Positions 8,475 through 18,597 of a stretch of 33,248 bases of DNA are shown here, one piece after another. Below the pieces are notes generated by a model. The model saw only the letters and a program-made list of their open reading frames with translations, was not told where the DNA came from and ran no database searches. Every line of letters begins with the position of its first letter. Position 1 is the stretch's first letter. The stretch spans positions 1 to 33,248 of the forward strand of contig JAUSHV010000033.1 in NCBI GenBank assembly GCA_030648495.1, read 5' to 3'. The DNA comes from a bacterium. Its GTDB lineage: Bacteria > Patescibacteriota > Minisyncoccia > UBA11713 > 2-01-FULL-45-33. The translations under genes and the position numbers were made by a program.

Positions 8475-10232
8475 ATGAAACTAGAAACTAGAAATTATAA
8501 ATCGGGACAGGCGGCGCTGATAGCGGTCATATTCATGATGACAATCATGCTCTCGGCCATTTTTGGAGTTATCGGACTTTCCTTAAAAGAGGCGAGGGTT
8601 GCGGGCAAGAACTATAAATCAAGAAATTCTTTTTTTGCCGCGGAGGCGGGAATAGATGACGCCGTTTACCGGATTAAGCGAGGAAAAAATTTAAGCTCGT
8701 CTTATTCCGTTTCGCTGAACGGTGCTACGGCAGATATAGATGTTACTAATATTTCTTCCAATGAAAGAAGGATAGTCTCTTCAGGAGACGCTTCCGGCGC
8801 GAACCGCTCTTTGTCGGCCGGCCTTGTAACCGGAACAACAGACGTAAGTTTTTTCTACGGAGTTCAGGTTGGAGACGGAGGGCTTGATATGGGCGAGAAC
8901 ACGAAGATTGCGGGTAATGTTTATTCTAACGGAAATATCATAGGCGAAAACGGCTCTGCTATTACCGGCAGTGCCACTGTAGCGGGCGGGATAAATTCAG
9001 CCCCAAGCATTGAGGCGGCCGTAACTGATTCAAATTTTGCTTTCGCGACAGCTTCGGGAAACCGCGATATAGCGCAGTCTTTCATTGCGAATGCAACGGA
9101 CAAGCTAAATAAAGTCTCTGTTTTTTTGGGGAAATCCGGAGCGCCGGGCTCAAATATAACTTTGCGTATTACAAACGATGACGGCGGAGAACCGGATAAA
9201 AACGATATAGCGAGCACTGTGATTCCCGCGTCAATGGTCGGCAGTACGGTTTCATGGATAGGCGCCTCATTTGCTTCTCCGCCAAATCTGACTAACGGCA
9301 ACAAATATTGGATTGTGCTTGATTATGGCTCAAACTCAGCGAGCAATTATTGGCTGTGGGGAAAAGATTCGGCTGATAGCTATGCGGATAATACCGGAAA
9401 ATACACATCGGATTGGGACAGCCAAAACGCGAACTGGAGCAATGCCGGAGGAGACCTTGCTTTTCAGGCCTGGATCGGCGGAGTAAGCACAAAAATAGAC
9501 GGACTTACAATCGGAACTTCAACGGCCGGCACCGGGCATGCCAACGTGTTCGTAGATACGTCTGTTCACGGTTCCGCTTGCCCCAATCAATATTGTTTCG
9601 TAGAAAATCCTCCGCGTGAGGAGATGCCTATTTCAGAAGGCGTTATTCAGGACTGGCGTAATGGCGGGTCCGCGGGAGGAACTTGCGTGCCGCCAACCTG
9701 CGATTCCGACGGAAATTATTCTTTGACGGTCAACGGCGGTTCTGCTTCGTTGGGACCCATAAAAATAACCGGCGATTTAACGGTTTCTAATAATTCAACA
9801 TTGACCGTTAACGGTCTGATTTATGTTGCGGGAAATATAAATCTTTCCAACGGATGTGTGGTCAAACTTTCTTCCGGATACGGTTCACTTTCGGGGGTTA
9901 TTGTGACGGACGGAACCGTTAATGTTTCTAATAATTGTACTTTTTCCGGATCCGGTACGCAGGGGAGCTATATAATGATTATGTCTGCCAAAAATGCACC
10001 AGCCGGCGATGTTATAAATGTAAACAATAACGCCGTTAGTGTAATTTTTTATGCAAGCAACGGACGGATAAATTTTTCTAATAATGCCGCCGCGAAAGAA
10101 GCCACTGCGTACGGCATAGATCTGGAAAATAATGCTACAATTACTTATGAATCAGGCCTCTCTAATGTAAACTTTTCGTCCGGGCCGGCCGGAGGCTGGG
10201 ATATTATTGAGTGGAAAGAAATAATTCCGTAG
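8475..10232 (+). CDS. PilX-like pilus protein with large C-terminal beta-rich extension
   Basis: N-terminus SGQAALIAVIFMMTIMLSAIFGVIGLSLKEARVAGKNYKSRNSFFAAEAGIDDAVY (PilX-like), followed by a jelly-roll/choice-of-anchor-like segment and Asn-rich beta-helix-like repeats. Confidence 0.8.
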   Translation: MKLETRNYKSGQAALIAVIFMMTIMLSAIFGVIGLSLKEARVAGKNYKSRNSFFAAEAGIDDAVYRIKRGKNLSSSYSVSLNGATADIDVTNISSNERRIVSSGDASGANRSLSAGLVTGTTDVSFFYGVQVGDGGLDMGENTKIAGNVYSNGNIIGENGSAITGSATVAGGINSAPSIEAAVTDSNFAFATASGNRDIAQSFIANATDKLNKVSVFLGKSGAPGSNITLRITNDDGGEPDKNDIASTVIPASMVGSTVSWIGASFASPPNLTNGNKYWIVLDYGSNSASNYWLWGKDSADSYADNTGKYTSDWDSQNANWSNAGGDLAFQAWIGGVSTKIDGLTIGTSTAGTGHANVFVDTSVHGSACPNQYCFVENPPREEMPISEGVIQDWRNGGSAGGTCVPPTCDSDGNYSLTVNGGSASLGPIKITGDLTVSNNSTLTVNGLIYVAGNINLSNGCVVKLSSGYGSLSGVIVTDGTVNVSNNCTFSGSGTQGSYIMIMSAKNAPAGDVINVNNNAVSVIFYASNGRINFSNNAAAKEATAYGIDLENNATITYESGLSNVNFSSGPAGGWDIIEWKEIIP

Positions 10233-10236
10233 TTTT

Positions 10237-11289
10237 ATGAGAATACCTAATTTTTTAAAATTTCCCGTTTACGCGTTTGATCTTTCCGACCGGTCTTATA
10301 AATATTTGTTGCTGAAGGAGACAAAGGGCAGGATTGAGGTGCGTGATTTCGGGGAAGGCGAAATACAGCCGGGTATAATGGTCAAAGGAGAAATAATCAA
10401 GCCGGATCTTTTGATTACCTTGCTCAAGGGTATAATTTCCAAGAAAAAAATAAAATATGTCGCGTTGGCGCTTCCTGAAGAAAAGGGTTTTTTGCGCACC
10501 GTGCGCCTTACGGGTATAAAAGAAGAGGAAATCGGCCAGGCTTTGGAGCTTCAGCTGGAAGAACACGTGCCTCTTCCGGCCGCCGAGGTGGCTTTTAACT
10601 ATTCATTAGGAAGCAAAGAAAAAGATCACATTGATGTTATTTTGGAGGCTTTTCCAAAGAAGATAGTTGAGTCTTATTTGGATGTTTTTTACCGGGCCGG
10701 AGCTTTGCCCGTCTACATCGAGTCAGAGCTTAATGCGGCTATGCGCTCGATTGTGCCTGCCGATTTCAAAAAAGCGGCGATGCTTATTGACTTTGGGCGG
10801 ACGCGTACCAGCTTTTCCATTGTGGAAGGAGGAACTCTCCGGTTTGCTACGACCATTCCTATAGGAGGCTTGGCTGTGGATGAAATAATATCAAAAACTT
10901 TGAATGTGAATTTGACGCGTGCCGGCGAGCTTAAACGCGAGAATGGATTTTTGCAAAAGAAAGGCGAGGAAGGGGTTTTCGAAGCCATTGTTCCGATAGT
11001 CTCCGCTATCAAAGAAGAAGCCCAAAAATACATCGATTATTGGCAGACGCACTCCGAAAAAAAAGAAGCTCCGGAAAGGGTGTATCTTTACGGAGGGGAA
11101 GCGAATCTTTTGGGCCTTTCGGAATACCTGATGCAGGAAACCGGCATCGAAGTTTCAGTGGCCGACCCGTGGATAAATGTGGTTTTCCCTGAAAAATACT
11201 TGCCTGAGATAGAATGGAAAAATTCGATACGCTATACCACGCCTGTAGGGCTTTCATTAAATGCCATTAAAGAAGAAGAGATTTTATGA
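10237..11289 (+). CDS. pilM: Type IV pilus assembly protein PilM (actin-like ATPase)
   Basis: AFDLSDRSYKYLLL, LIDFGRTRTSFSIVEGGTLRFATTIPIGG, YLYGGEANLLGLSEYL. Confidence 0.9.
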   Translation: MRIPNFLKFPVYAFDLSDRSYKYLLLKETKGRIEVRDFGEGEIQPGIMVKGEIIKPDLLITLLKGIISKKKIKYVALALPEEKGFLRTVRLTGIKEEEIGQALELQLEEHVPLPAAEVAFNYSLGSKEKDHIDVILEAFPKKIVESYLDVFYRAGALPVYIESELNAAMRSIVPADFKKAAMLIDFGRTRTSFSIVEGGTLRFATTIPIGGLAVDEIISKTLNVNLTRAGELKRENGFLQKKGEEGVFEAIVPIVSAIKEEAQKYIDYWQTHSEKKEAPERVYLYGGEANLLGLSEYLMQETGIEVSVADPWINVVFPEKYLPEIEWKNSIRYTTPVGLSLNAIKEEEIL

Positions 11290-11840
11290 CGTTTTTAGGC
11301 GAAAAATACGAAAGGGCGCTTCGGAGAGAAAAAATTTATAAGCTCTCATCGGCGTTTCTGATTTTGCTTTCCATATCCGCATTAATATGGATAGTTTGCA
11401 TGACGTCTTCTTATTTCACGATTATTTTTTCAAAGGACGATATATTGAGAAGGGTTGACGCCGAAGAGGCGGTTTTGGCGAGGCGCAAGCTGAACGAACT
11501 CGAGTCGGAGACGGCAAAAATAAATAAAAATATTTCAGATTATGGAATCAACGAAACCAAGAGGCGCTCTTTCTCAGACCTGCTTATAAGCATATTCCGC
11601 GCGGCGTCGCATGGAATAAACTTCGAGAACATCGCTTTATCAAAAGACAAGGATGGCTCTTTTATTTTGAATCTCGGCGGCAACGCGTCTACACGCACAG
11701 AACTCATTTCGTATATTTCCGTTTTGCAAAAGATTCCCGCATTCTCCGAAGTACGCTCCCCGATCAGCAACCTTCTGGAGGAATCGAATGCTAAATTCAA
11801 TCTGGAGCTTAAAATTAAGCCGGAAGTTTATAAATTATGA
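11286..11840 (+). CDS. PilN-like type IV pilus assembly protein
   Basis: Single TM plus coiled coil, position directly after pilM, 4-bp overlap. Confidence 0.7.
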   Translation: MTFLGEKYERALRREKIYKLSSAFLILLSISALIWIVCMTSSYFTIIFSKDDILRRVDAEEAVLARRKLNELESETAKINKNISDYGINETKRRSFSDLLISIFRAASHGINFENIALSKDKDGSFILNLGGNASTRTELISYISVLQKIPAFSEVRSPISNLLEESNAKFNLELKIKPEVYKL

Positions 11841-12358
11841 GCATGTCCAGAAAATCGTTATTTATATTGTTTGGAAACACTTTGTTGTTTTTATGTTTAG
11901 CAGCAGCAGGCTGGTTTTTGTACTCACAGATAAATACGGAGAGCAGGGCTATATCTGACGCTTCGACAAAAATCGCTCTTTTGCAGGAAAAAGAGCGCGA
12001 GTTCAACGAATCAAGCTCCAACATAATAAAATATGACGCGGAGATACAAAAACTAAAAGGAGCGTTTCTCACGGAATCTACTTTTGTTGAATTCTTAAAA
12101 ACAATGGAGGAGCTTGCGAAAAAAGCGGAAGTAAAATTTAAGGCTGTTAATGCGGTATTGCCCAAGGGTGACAACGAAAAGGCGACTTTAATTTTCGGAT
12201 TGGAAGGCAATACGGTTCAGCTTGTAAGATTTTTCATTCTTTTAGATAAGGTGCCGTATTCCGGTATGGTGGTAAATATGCAATGGGCCGAGCAGGGTAA
12301 GGTGGGCGATACGGCAAAGGTGAGCGCGGATTATCAGATTTTCAATTATACAAAATAA
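11837..12358 (+). CDS. PilO-like type IV pilus assembly protein
   Basis: Single TM, coiled coil, ferredoxin-like C-terminus; operon position. Confidence 0.7.
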   Translation: MSMSRKSLFILFGNTLLFLCLAAAGWFLYSQINTESRAISDASTKIALLQEKEREFNESSSNIIKYDAEIQKLKGAFLTESTFVEFLKTMEELAKKAEVKFKAVNAVLPKGDNEKATLIFGLEGNTVQLVRFFILLDKVPYSGMVVNMQWAEQGKVGDTAKVSADYQIFNYTK

Positions 12359-12359
12359 C

Positions 12360-12635
12360 ATGAAGTTAAAATTCAAATTTTATTTTCACCTCCCGCGCTT
12401 AATAGAGATACGCAAGATTTGGACATTAGAGGTTTTTGTCGCAGGCGCCATACTGTTGGCACTCTTGGGATGGGATGTCTGGATTTATTTTAAGATTGCA
12501 GAGGCAAGTAAAAATTTTTCTGCCACGCCCGACCAGTCGAAAGTAATTACTCTCAAAAAAACCGAGCTCGAAGCCATCTCAAAAAAACTCGATGCATATA
12601 ACGCGTTCCTAAAAAATCCTAATTTTACTTTTTGA
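12360..12635 (+). CDS. Small single-TM protein ending the pil operon
   Basis: 91-aa ORF directly after pilO-like gene; TM EVFVAGAILLALLGWDVWIYF. Confidence 0.6.
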   Translation: MKLKFKFYFHLPRLIEIRKIWTLEVFVAGAILLALLGWDVWIYFKIAEASKNFSATPDQSKVITLKKTELEAISKKLDAYNAFLKNPNFTF

Positions 12636-12657
12636 TTGTGCTGTAAGCGCCAGGCCT

Positions 12658-13575
12658 CTACGCTCTAGGGCTTTCTATGTTCTCGCCCTCAATCGGGTTC
12701 ACTTCCGGTTTTATTTCGCCGGGTGGGGTTTCGCTCTTCGGGGCTTCTGGTTTTTTCTCCGGCTTAGGTTCTTCAGGCTTTTCTTCCTTTTTTTGCTCCT
12801 CTTCTAATCTCTTGTTTACACGCTCCGTCGCTTCTTTAGTCAAACCCTCATCAAATTTTTTCAAAAGTTCCGGTAAGGCTTCAAGAATTTTTGGTAGTAG
12901 CTTAATTCCTTCCTTGAAAGCTTTTGCCAGAGATTGTGCGATTTCGGCATCAAGAGAACCCATTGATTTGCTCTCAACATTTTGTCCCTTGGAAGTTTTT
13001 CCGCTCTTAAAAATACTTTCAAAGTCGCGAGGATTAAGCTCCTCAAATTCTTTGAATACTTCGTTAATTTTTTCTTGCAAGATTTTTTCTTTTTCCTCGC
13101 GAATAAGCAGTTCTTTTTCTTGCCGGCTAATGAGTTCTTCTTTTTGTTTATCTAAGCCCTCTTGTTCGGCTTGTAATTTTTCCAGTTTATCTTTTTCTGA
13201 AAAAACGCTCGGCGGGTCTTCTTCGGTCGGCGGAAGGCCAAGTTTTTCTCGTGTTTCATTGAGCTTCGCCTTTGTTCCTTCAACTGATTCGGTCAATCTT
13301 GAAATTTCTTGTTGTCGAGTTTCAATATCTCCTTCTAAATTTTTAAGCTGTTCTTCTGGAGATAATTCGGGTTGTTCTGCTTTTTGTTTTTGCGCTTCTT
13401 CCACTTTTAGCCTTTCCAATTCTTCCGGGGCAAGTTCATTCTCTAATTTTTTCGCAATGTTAAAGTCTGCCACCATTTCGCCGGGGTTTAATTTTGAATT
13501 ATTCATATTTGGAGTACTTTCAAATTTTGGCATAGTTTTTGTTGATTGGATTAAAAAATTTTCTTTCCTGTCCAC
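12658..13575 (-). CDS. Long coiled-coil, E/K/P-rich hypothetical protein
   Basis: 305-aa ORF (GTG start or internal ATG); extended -10 TGTTATAAT about 20 nt upstream. Confidence 0.65.
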   Translation of the reverse strand: MDRKENFLIQSTKTMPKFESTPNMNNSKLNPGEMVADFNIAKKLENELAPEELERLKVEEAQKQKAEQPELSPEEQLKNLEGDIETRQQEISRLTESVEGTKAKLNETREKLGLPPTEEDPPSVFSEKDKLEKLQAEQEGLDKQKEELISRQEKELLIREEKEKILQEKINEVFKEFEELNPRDFESIFKSGKTSKGQNVESKSMGSLDAEIAQSLAKAFKEGIKLLPKILEALPELLKKFDEGLTKEATERVNKRLEEEQKKEEKPEEPKPEKKPEAPKSETPPGEIKPEVNPIEGENIESPRA

Positions 13576-13610
13576 GCTAAAGTTTCAATAGTTTCATTAT
13601 AACATGCTTT

Positions 13611-13682
13611 TGCCCTCGGCAGGAATCGGACCTACATATGCGCCTTAGAAGAGCGCCGTTCTATCCATTGAACTACGAGGGC
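13611..13682 (-). tRNA. tRNA-Arg (anticodon TCT)
   Basis: GCCCTCG/CGAGGGC acceptor, GCGCT-CTTCTAA-GGCGC anticodon arm, GTAGG-TCCGATT-CCTGC T-arm; no encoded CCA. Confidence 0.93.
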
Positions 13683-13763
13683 GTGCTGGATATAATTGTA
13701 ATATTAGCTTATTTTTTAAGGGTTTTCAAGAACCATTTGATTTATTGCTATAATTGTGCTATC

Positions 13764-14201
13764 ATGACAGCAAGTATGGATTTTGTATCAATAAATAAAA
13801 AATTCGGAAAAACGTTGATTATACTGACTGCGGTTTCTTTTTTGTGGCTTGGTACTTTTGGTTTATTTAACCACATGAATGAAACGAAGCAGGACGACGC
13901 AATGAGCGGGTGCCTGTTTAACGGTCATTTGGAAGTATGCATTATGAATGTTTCGGAGCACATTGCCGTTTGGCAATCAATGATGACAACTTTGCCTCAA
14001 AAAGCCGGATTCGCCGACTTGCTCGCTTTTGCCGTGGTATTTGCGGTAATAATTGTTTCTTATAAAAACCGTCTTTTTGATATCGCCGAATTTACCGGAT
14101 ACCGCAGGAGACTGTATATAAAACAGCACAACGAAATAAGTTTTTTTAACGCTCTCTCAGAAATATTTTCTCAGGGCATTCTCAACCCCAAAATCTACTA
14201 G
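13764..14201 (+). CDS. Small membrane protein with Met/His/Cys-rich loop (copper cluster)
   Basis: TM - NHMNETKQDDAMSGCLFNGHLEVCIMNVSEHIAVWQSMM - TM; extended -10 TGCTATAAT 9 nt upstream; true start downstream of the ORF-track start, which overlaps tRNA-Arg. Confidence 0.75.
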   Translation: MTASMDFVSINKKFGKTLIILTAVSFLWLGTFGLFNHMNETKQDDAMSGCLFNGHLEVCIMNVSEHIAVWQSMMTTLPQKAGFADLLAFAVVFAVIIVSYKNRLFDIAEFTGYRRRLYIKQHNEISFFNALSEIFSQGILNPKIY

Positions 14202-14214
14202 CCGGCAACAATAT

Positions 14215-14240
14215 AAGCTTTGTGGTTAACAAGGCTTTTT
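14215..14240 (+). terminator. Putative intrinsic terminator
   Basis: AAGCTTTGT-GGTTA-ACAAGGCTT-TTT hairpin with one G-U pair. Confidence 0.45.
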
Positions 14241-14286
14241 GTAGTTGTATTTTTATTAAGTAGTTGTGGAATGTAATAAAATATTT

Positions 14287-15654
14287 ATGGATAACCAACA
14301 ATTAAAAAAAGTAAAACTCAAAATTCACGGCATGCATTGCTCAAGCTGTGAGATTCTTATTGAACGGAAATTCAAACAAGTTGCCGGAATTGAAAAAGTT
14401 AAAGTAAATCACGCGAACGGCAAAGCGGAGCTTATTTGCTCGTGCGAACCGGATTTGCACCAGCTGAATAGGCTGGTAAAAGAAGACGGCTATCAGGTTT
14501 CTTCGTGGGATGAACGCAGTAATAGTTCTCACGCCGTTGCTCATAAAAATACCTTTACGGATTATTTGCAGATAGGGTGGATTTTTCTTGTGATTGTTTC
14601 TTTGTATTATATTTTGAAACAACTGGATTTTCTGCCTGCTATTTCCGTAACACAGCGCATGAGTTACAGTCTGATTTTCGTTATCGGTTTGGTCGCCGCA
14701 GTATCGTCATGCATCGCCGTTGTAGGAGGGCTTCTCTTGGCACTTGCGGGGAAGTACAACGAAGCACATCCTAATCTCACAGGAATTCAAAAATTCAAAC
14801 CGCATATCTATTTTAATGCCGGACGCATTGCGGGGTATACCGTCTTTGGCGCCGCGGTTGGAGTATTGGGCTCCGTGATGACTCTTTCGCCAAAAGTAAA
14901 CGGCTATCTTATGATATTGGTGAGCGTAGTAATGCTTATGCTCGGATTTCAATTGCTTCATCTTTTTCCGGGATTAAGGCGGTTCAGCCCGAAAATGCCG
15001 AAATTCATCAGCCACAAAATTCACGATCTTAGTACAAAAGAAAGCAGGGGCGCGCCGTTTGTTCTTGGCTCATTAACATTTTTTCTGCCCTGTGGCTTTA
15101 CACAGGCATTGCAGCTGTATGTTTTGGCAAGCGGAGACTGGAAAATCGGAGCATTAACAATGTTTACGTTCTCATTGGGGACTTTGCCTGCATTGCTTTC
15201 GCTCAGCGCCGTTTCAAGCTTTGCCAAAGGCGTATTTCAAAAACACTTTTTGAGATTCGCCGGTGTATTGATTGTCTTGCTCGCCGTATTCAATATAAAC
15301 AACGGTTTAACACTTGCGGGATACAGTTTCGATTTTAAACAACCTGATGCGTCTCCGGTACAAATTGTGAACGGAAAGCAGATTGTGAAAATGAAAGTCA
15401 GCGGTTATACATATACGCCCAACAGATTTACAGTTGTTGAAGGTGTGCCGGTTGAGTGGCAGATAGATGGCGGTAACGCAGCCGGATGCGGCCGCGTAAT
15501 AGTAATGCCGTCTTTGGGCATTAGCAAATACCTGATACCTGAAGGAATTACCATAATTACCTTTATCCCTTCGCGCACGGGAGATATTCCTTTCAATTGC
15601 AGTATGGGCATGATGACTCGTGGCTCGGGATTTACCGTTATTAGCCGAAATTAA
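14287..15654 (+). CDS. HMA domain - TauE/SafE (DsbD-like) membrane domain - cupredoxin-like fusion
   Basis: GMHCSSC HMA motif; multi-TM block (GGLLLALAGKYNEAH...FFLPCGFTQALQLYVLASGDWKIGALTMFTFSLGTLPALL); C-terminal cupredoxin-like FNCSMGMMTRG. Confidence 0.85.
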   Translation: MDNQQLKKVKLKIHGMHCSSCEILIERKFKQVAGIEKVKVNHANGKAELICSCEPDLHQLNRLVKEDGYQVSSWDERSNSSHAVAHKNTFTDYLQIGWIFLVIVSLYYILKQLDFLPAISVTQRMSYSLIFVIGLVAAVSSCIAVVGGLLLALAGKYNEAHPNLTGIQKFKPHIYFNAGRIAGYTVFGAAVGVLGSVMTLSPKVNGYLMILVSVVMLMLGFQLLHLFPGLRRFSPKMPKFISHKIHDLSTKESRGAPFVLGSLTFFLPCGFTQALQLYVLASGDWKIGALTMFTFSLGTLPALLSLSAVSSFAKGVFQKHFLRFAGVLIVLLAVFNINNGLTLAGYSFDFKQPDASPVQIVNGKQIVKMKVSGYTYTPNRFTVVEGVPVEWQIDGGNAAGCGRVIVMPSLGISKYLIPEGITIITFIPSRTGDIPFNCSMGMMTRGSGFTVISRN

Positions 15655-15676
15655 TATAGAAGATTAAACTAAATAT

Positions 15677-18028
15677 ATGAGTATAGACAAAATAATCATT
15701 CTCGTCGTAAGCTCTTTGGGTATGTGGTTTACCTATTGGTTTTTCCTCGCGAAAAAAGAGAAAGAGGTTCATGGCCACGATCATAAAGAAAATCATATGA
15801 ATCAAAATAAAAAAACTTTTTCGATTAAGGGCATGCATTGCGCGTCATGCGTGATGATACTTGAAGATTCGCTTAAAAAAGTAGAAGGCGTAACGCAGGC
15901 CGTTGTTAATCTTTCGACTGAAAAAGCAACTGTGACATATGATTCAGCAAAAGTTACCGACGAAAAACTTTCTTCGGCCGTTTCCAATGTCGGCTATCAG
16001 GCGTTGATTGGCGAGGAAATAAGAACAGAGGACGAGGAACAGAAAGAAAAACAGCGTGATCTCCGCGACTTGCGGCGTAAGGTTTCAGTCAGCCTTGTTT
16101 TGGGCGGGTTAATTTTGTGGGGCGCTTTCCCGGGACTTATGAAAACTGCGCCGATGATTCTGCAGAATTTTTGGGTGCAATTATTGCTTGCTACTCCGGT
16201 TCAATTTTGGGCCGGTTTTGGTTTTTACCGGGCTACGATTTCGGCTTTGAAACATAGGACTGCGAATATGGATACGTTGGTTGTAATCGGCACGACAGTT
16301 GCGTATGTGTATTCTGTTTTTGTTACTATGTCGCCGGAGCTTCTGATAAAAATCGGCATTGAGCCGATGCCTTATTTTGATACCGCGGCGATAATTATCG
16401 GATTGATTTTGCTCGGCCGTTATTTTGAAGCAAAGGCCAAGGCCGGCACATCGGAAGCAATTAAAAAACTTATCGGGCTTCAGGCAAAGACAGCCAGAGT
16501 ATTAAGAGACGGAAAAGAAATAGATATACCGATAAGCGAAGTAATAATCGGCGATATTATCCGCGTCCGTCCGGGCGAAAAAATTCCTGTCGATGGTATT
16601 ATCGTTGAAGGAGAGTCATCAATTGATGACTCTATGATTACGGGCGAGAGCATGCCGGTTGATAAGGCTAAAGGGGATGTGGTGGTCGGAGCAACAATGA
16701 ATAAGACCGGTACTTTTACTTTTAAAGCCACAAAAGTCGGGGCAGATACAATGCTGGCCCAGATTATTAAATTGGTGCAGGAGGCCCAGGGAAGTAAAGC
16801 TCCGATTCAGCGGCTTGCCGATTTGGTGTCTTCTTATTTCGTACCGGTAGTAATAATGCTTTCTTTTCTAACTTTTGCCGTCTGGTATATTTTTGGCCCC
16901 GCTCCTACGCTTCTATTCGCGTTGCTCAACACTATCGCTGTTCTTATTATTGCCTGCCCCTGCGCGATGGGCCTAGCTACCCCTACCGCCATTATGGTCG
17001 GCACAGGCAAAGGAGCGGAGCAGGGTATTCTTATCAAAGATGCCGAGAGCTTGGAAACCGCGCACAAAATTAACACAATTATTTTTGATAAAACCGGCAC
17101 GCTGACAAAAGGACAGCCGGAAGTAACTGATATCGTCGTTTTTGGTTCAATAGACAAGGATGAATTATTAAAATTAGCAGGGTCAATTGAGAAAGGCTCG
17201 GAGCATTCACTTGCCGAAGCGATTGTTAAAGCTGCAGAAGCAAAAAAATTTACATTATCTAAGGTTGAAAAATTTCAGGCCATTCCGGGACACGGAGTTG
17301 AAGGCGTTGTTGACGGTAAAAGAATTGCTTTTGGCAATAAGCGGTTGATGGATAAGGAAGGTATTGATATCGGATTGGCCGGAAATAAAATCGGCGAGAT
17401 GGAAAGTGCCGGCAAAACAGTTATGATGATTGGCATAGAAAATAAACTTGCCGGACTTATTGCCGTTGCGGATATAATTAAAGAAAGCGCTTTGGGAGGG
17501 CTCTCTGCTTTGCAGAAGCTCGGCATAGAGGTGGTTATGATAACGGGAGACAATCAAAGGACGGCCAGCGCTATCGGACACAAATTAGGTATCACCAGAA
17601 TTCTTGCTGAAGTGTTGCCTGACCAAAAAGAAGCAGAGGTGAGAAAAATTCAGGCGGAAGGAAAAGTTGTAGCCATGGTCGGCGACGGTATAAACGATGC
17701 CCCCGCGCTCGCCGCCGCGGATGTTGGGATTGCAATGGGAAGCGGAACGGATGTTGCCATTGAAGCGGCGGATATTACTCTCATTAATAAAGATTTGAAA
17801 TCAGTAGCGGCCGCGGTTGTATTGTCAAAAAAAACAATGCGTACCATCCGCCTTAATTTATTTTGGGCATTCGGATATAATGTGATTTTAATTCCCGTCG
17901 CGATGGGCGCACTTTATCCTTTTTTCGGTCTTTTGCTAAATCCGATATTTGCCTCAATTGCCATGGCCACAAGTTCAATTTCAGTGGTATCAAATTCACT
18001 TCTCCTCAAAAGGAAGAAGATTGTTTAA
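15677..18028 (+). CDS. copA: Copper-translocating P-type ATPase (CopA family)
   Basis: TM and His-rich (HGHDHKENH) N-terminus, [56 protein letters not shown]. Confidence 0.95.
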   Translation: MSIDKIIILVVSSLGMWFTYWFFLAKKEKEVHGHDHKENHMNQNKKTFSIKGMHCASCVMILEDSLKKVEGVTQAVVNLSTEKATVTYDSAKVTDEKLSSAVSNVGYQALIGEEIRTEDEEQKEKQRDLRDLRRKVSVSLVLGGLILWGAFPGLMKTAPMILQNFWVQLLLATPVQFWAGFGFYRATISALKHRTANMDTLVVIGTTVAYVYSVFVTMSPELLIKIGIEPMPYFDTAAIIIGLILLGRYFEAKAKAGTSEAIKKLIGLQAKTARVLRDGKEIDIPISEVIIGDIIRVRPGEKIPVDGIIVEGESSIDDSMITGESMPVDKAKGDVVVGATMNKTGTFTFKATKVGADTMLAQIIKLVQEAQGSKAPIQRLADLVSSYFVPVVIMLSFLTFAVWYIFGPAPTLLFALLNTIAVLIIACPCAMGLATPTAIMVGTGKGAEQGILIKDAESLETAHKINTIIFDKTGTLTKGQPEVTDIVVFGSIDKDELLKLAGSIEKGSEHSLAEAIVKAAEAKKFTLSKVEKFQAIPGHGVEGVVDGKRIAFGNKRLMDKEGIDIGLAGNKIGEMESAGKTVMMIGIENKLAGLIAVADIIKESALGGLSALQKLGIEVVMITGDNQRTASAIGHKLGITRILAEVLPDQKEAEVRKIQAEGKVVAMVGDGINDAPALAAADVGIAMGSGTDVAIEAADITLINKDLKSVAAAVVLSKKTMRTIRLNLFWAFGYNVILIPVAMGALYPFFGLLLNPIFASIAMATSSISVVSNSLLLKRKKIV

Positions 18029-18043
18029 AATCTCACAAATAAA

Positions 18044-18064
18044 AAAACCGAATTAATCGGTTTT
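18044..18064. terminator. Bidirectional terminator between convergent copA and ASCH-like gene
   Basis: AAAACCGA-ATTAA-TCGGTTTT. Confidence 0.6.
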
Positions 18065-18439
18065 CGCGTGTTCGTTAAATTGTACTACCGGCACGTCGTT
18101 TACTCGAAGGATTTCGAATATAATTACCGCTCCCATGGTGTTCCAAGTAAGATCAGGATAAAAATTTGCAAGATCTTTCAAGTATTCCTTATCGAAATAA
18201 TAACCGTTTTTTTCAGTATCTTTTTTATTTGCTCTTAGGCGTCTGAATTCGGCTATTTTTGTGTCCGCCAAAGCGCGAAGCAAAATGTTGAGCCCGTCCT
18301 TAAACTCGCCTACAAAAATCTCGTCTTTCGCAAAATCATGCGAACCTTCTCTGTATTTTCTGACAGTAAATCTTTTACTTCCGTTCAATGACGGCGACAT
18401 CAAGCCGTCTCCAAAGATCAGCCTTTTCATTTTGGTCAT
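18053..18439 (-). CDS. ASCH-domain-like protein
   Basis: LIFGDGLMSPSLNGSKRFTVRKYREGSHDFAKDE resembles the ASCH fold's N-terminal motif; SD TTAGGAG before ATG. Confidence 0.55.
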   Translation of the reverse strand: MTKMKRLIFGDGLMSPSLNGSKRFTVRKYREGSHDFAKDEIFVGEFKDGLNILLRALADTKIAEFRRLRANKKDTEKNGYYFDKEYLKDLANFYPDLTWNTMGAVIIFEILRVNDVPVVQFNEHAKTD

Positions 18440-18525
18440 GCTATTCTCCTAAGAATTTAATCTCTTAGTAAAATAGCATACGCCTAAGAATGTTTAAATG
18501 AGAGAGTGTGGATAAAATCGCGCCC

Positions 18526-18574
18526 TACTCGTTCTTTATCTTGAGCTTTTGGATGCGGGTTTTGTCGAGTTTTG
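18526..18574 (-). repeat. Duplicate of hsp20 3' end (copy distal to the TA cassette)
   Basis: 48/49 identity to 19110-19158; encodes the same KLDKTRIQKLKIKNE-stop peptide. Confidence 0.9.
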
Positions 18575-18597
18575 TTTAAGAACTTCGCAATGGTGGA

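Noticed and set aside
12677-13591. 304-aa plus-strand ORF antisense to the coiled-coil gene
   Set aside because: Ser/Phe-rich sequence is the expected mirror of an E/K-rich coding strand; the minus-strand frame has sensible composition and start signals.
13638-13763. ORF-track start upstream of the small membrane protein
   Set aside because: It overlaps tRNA-Arg and precedes the promoter; ATG at 13764 fits better.
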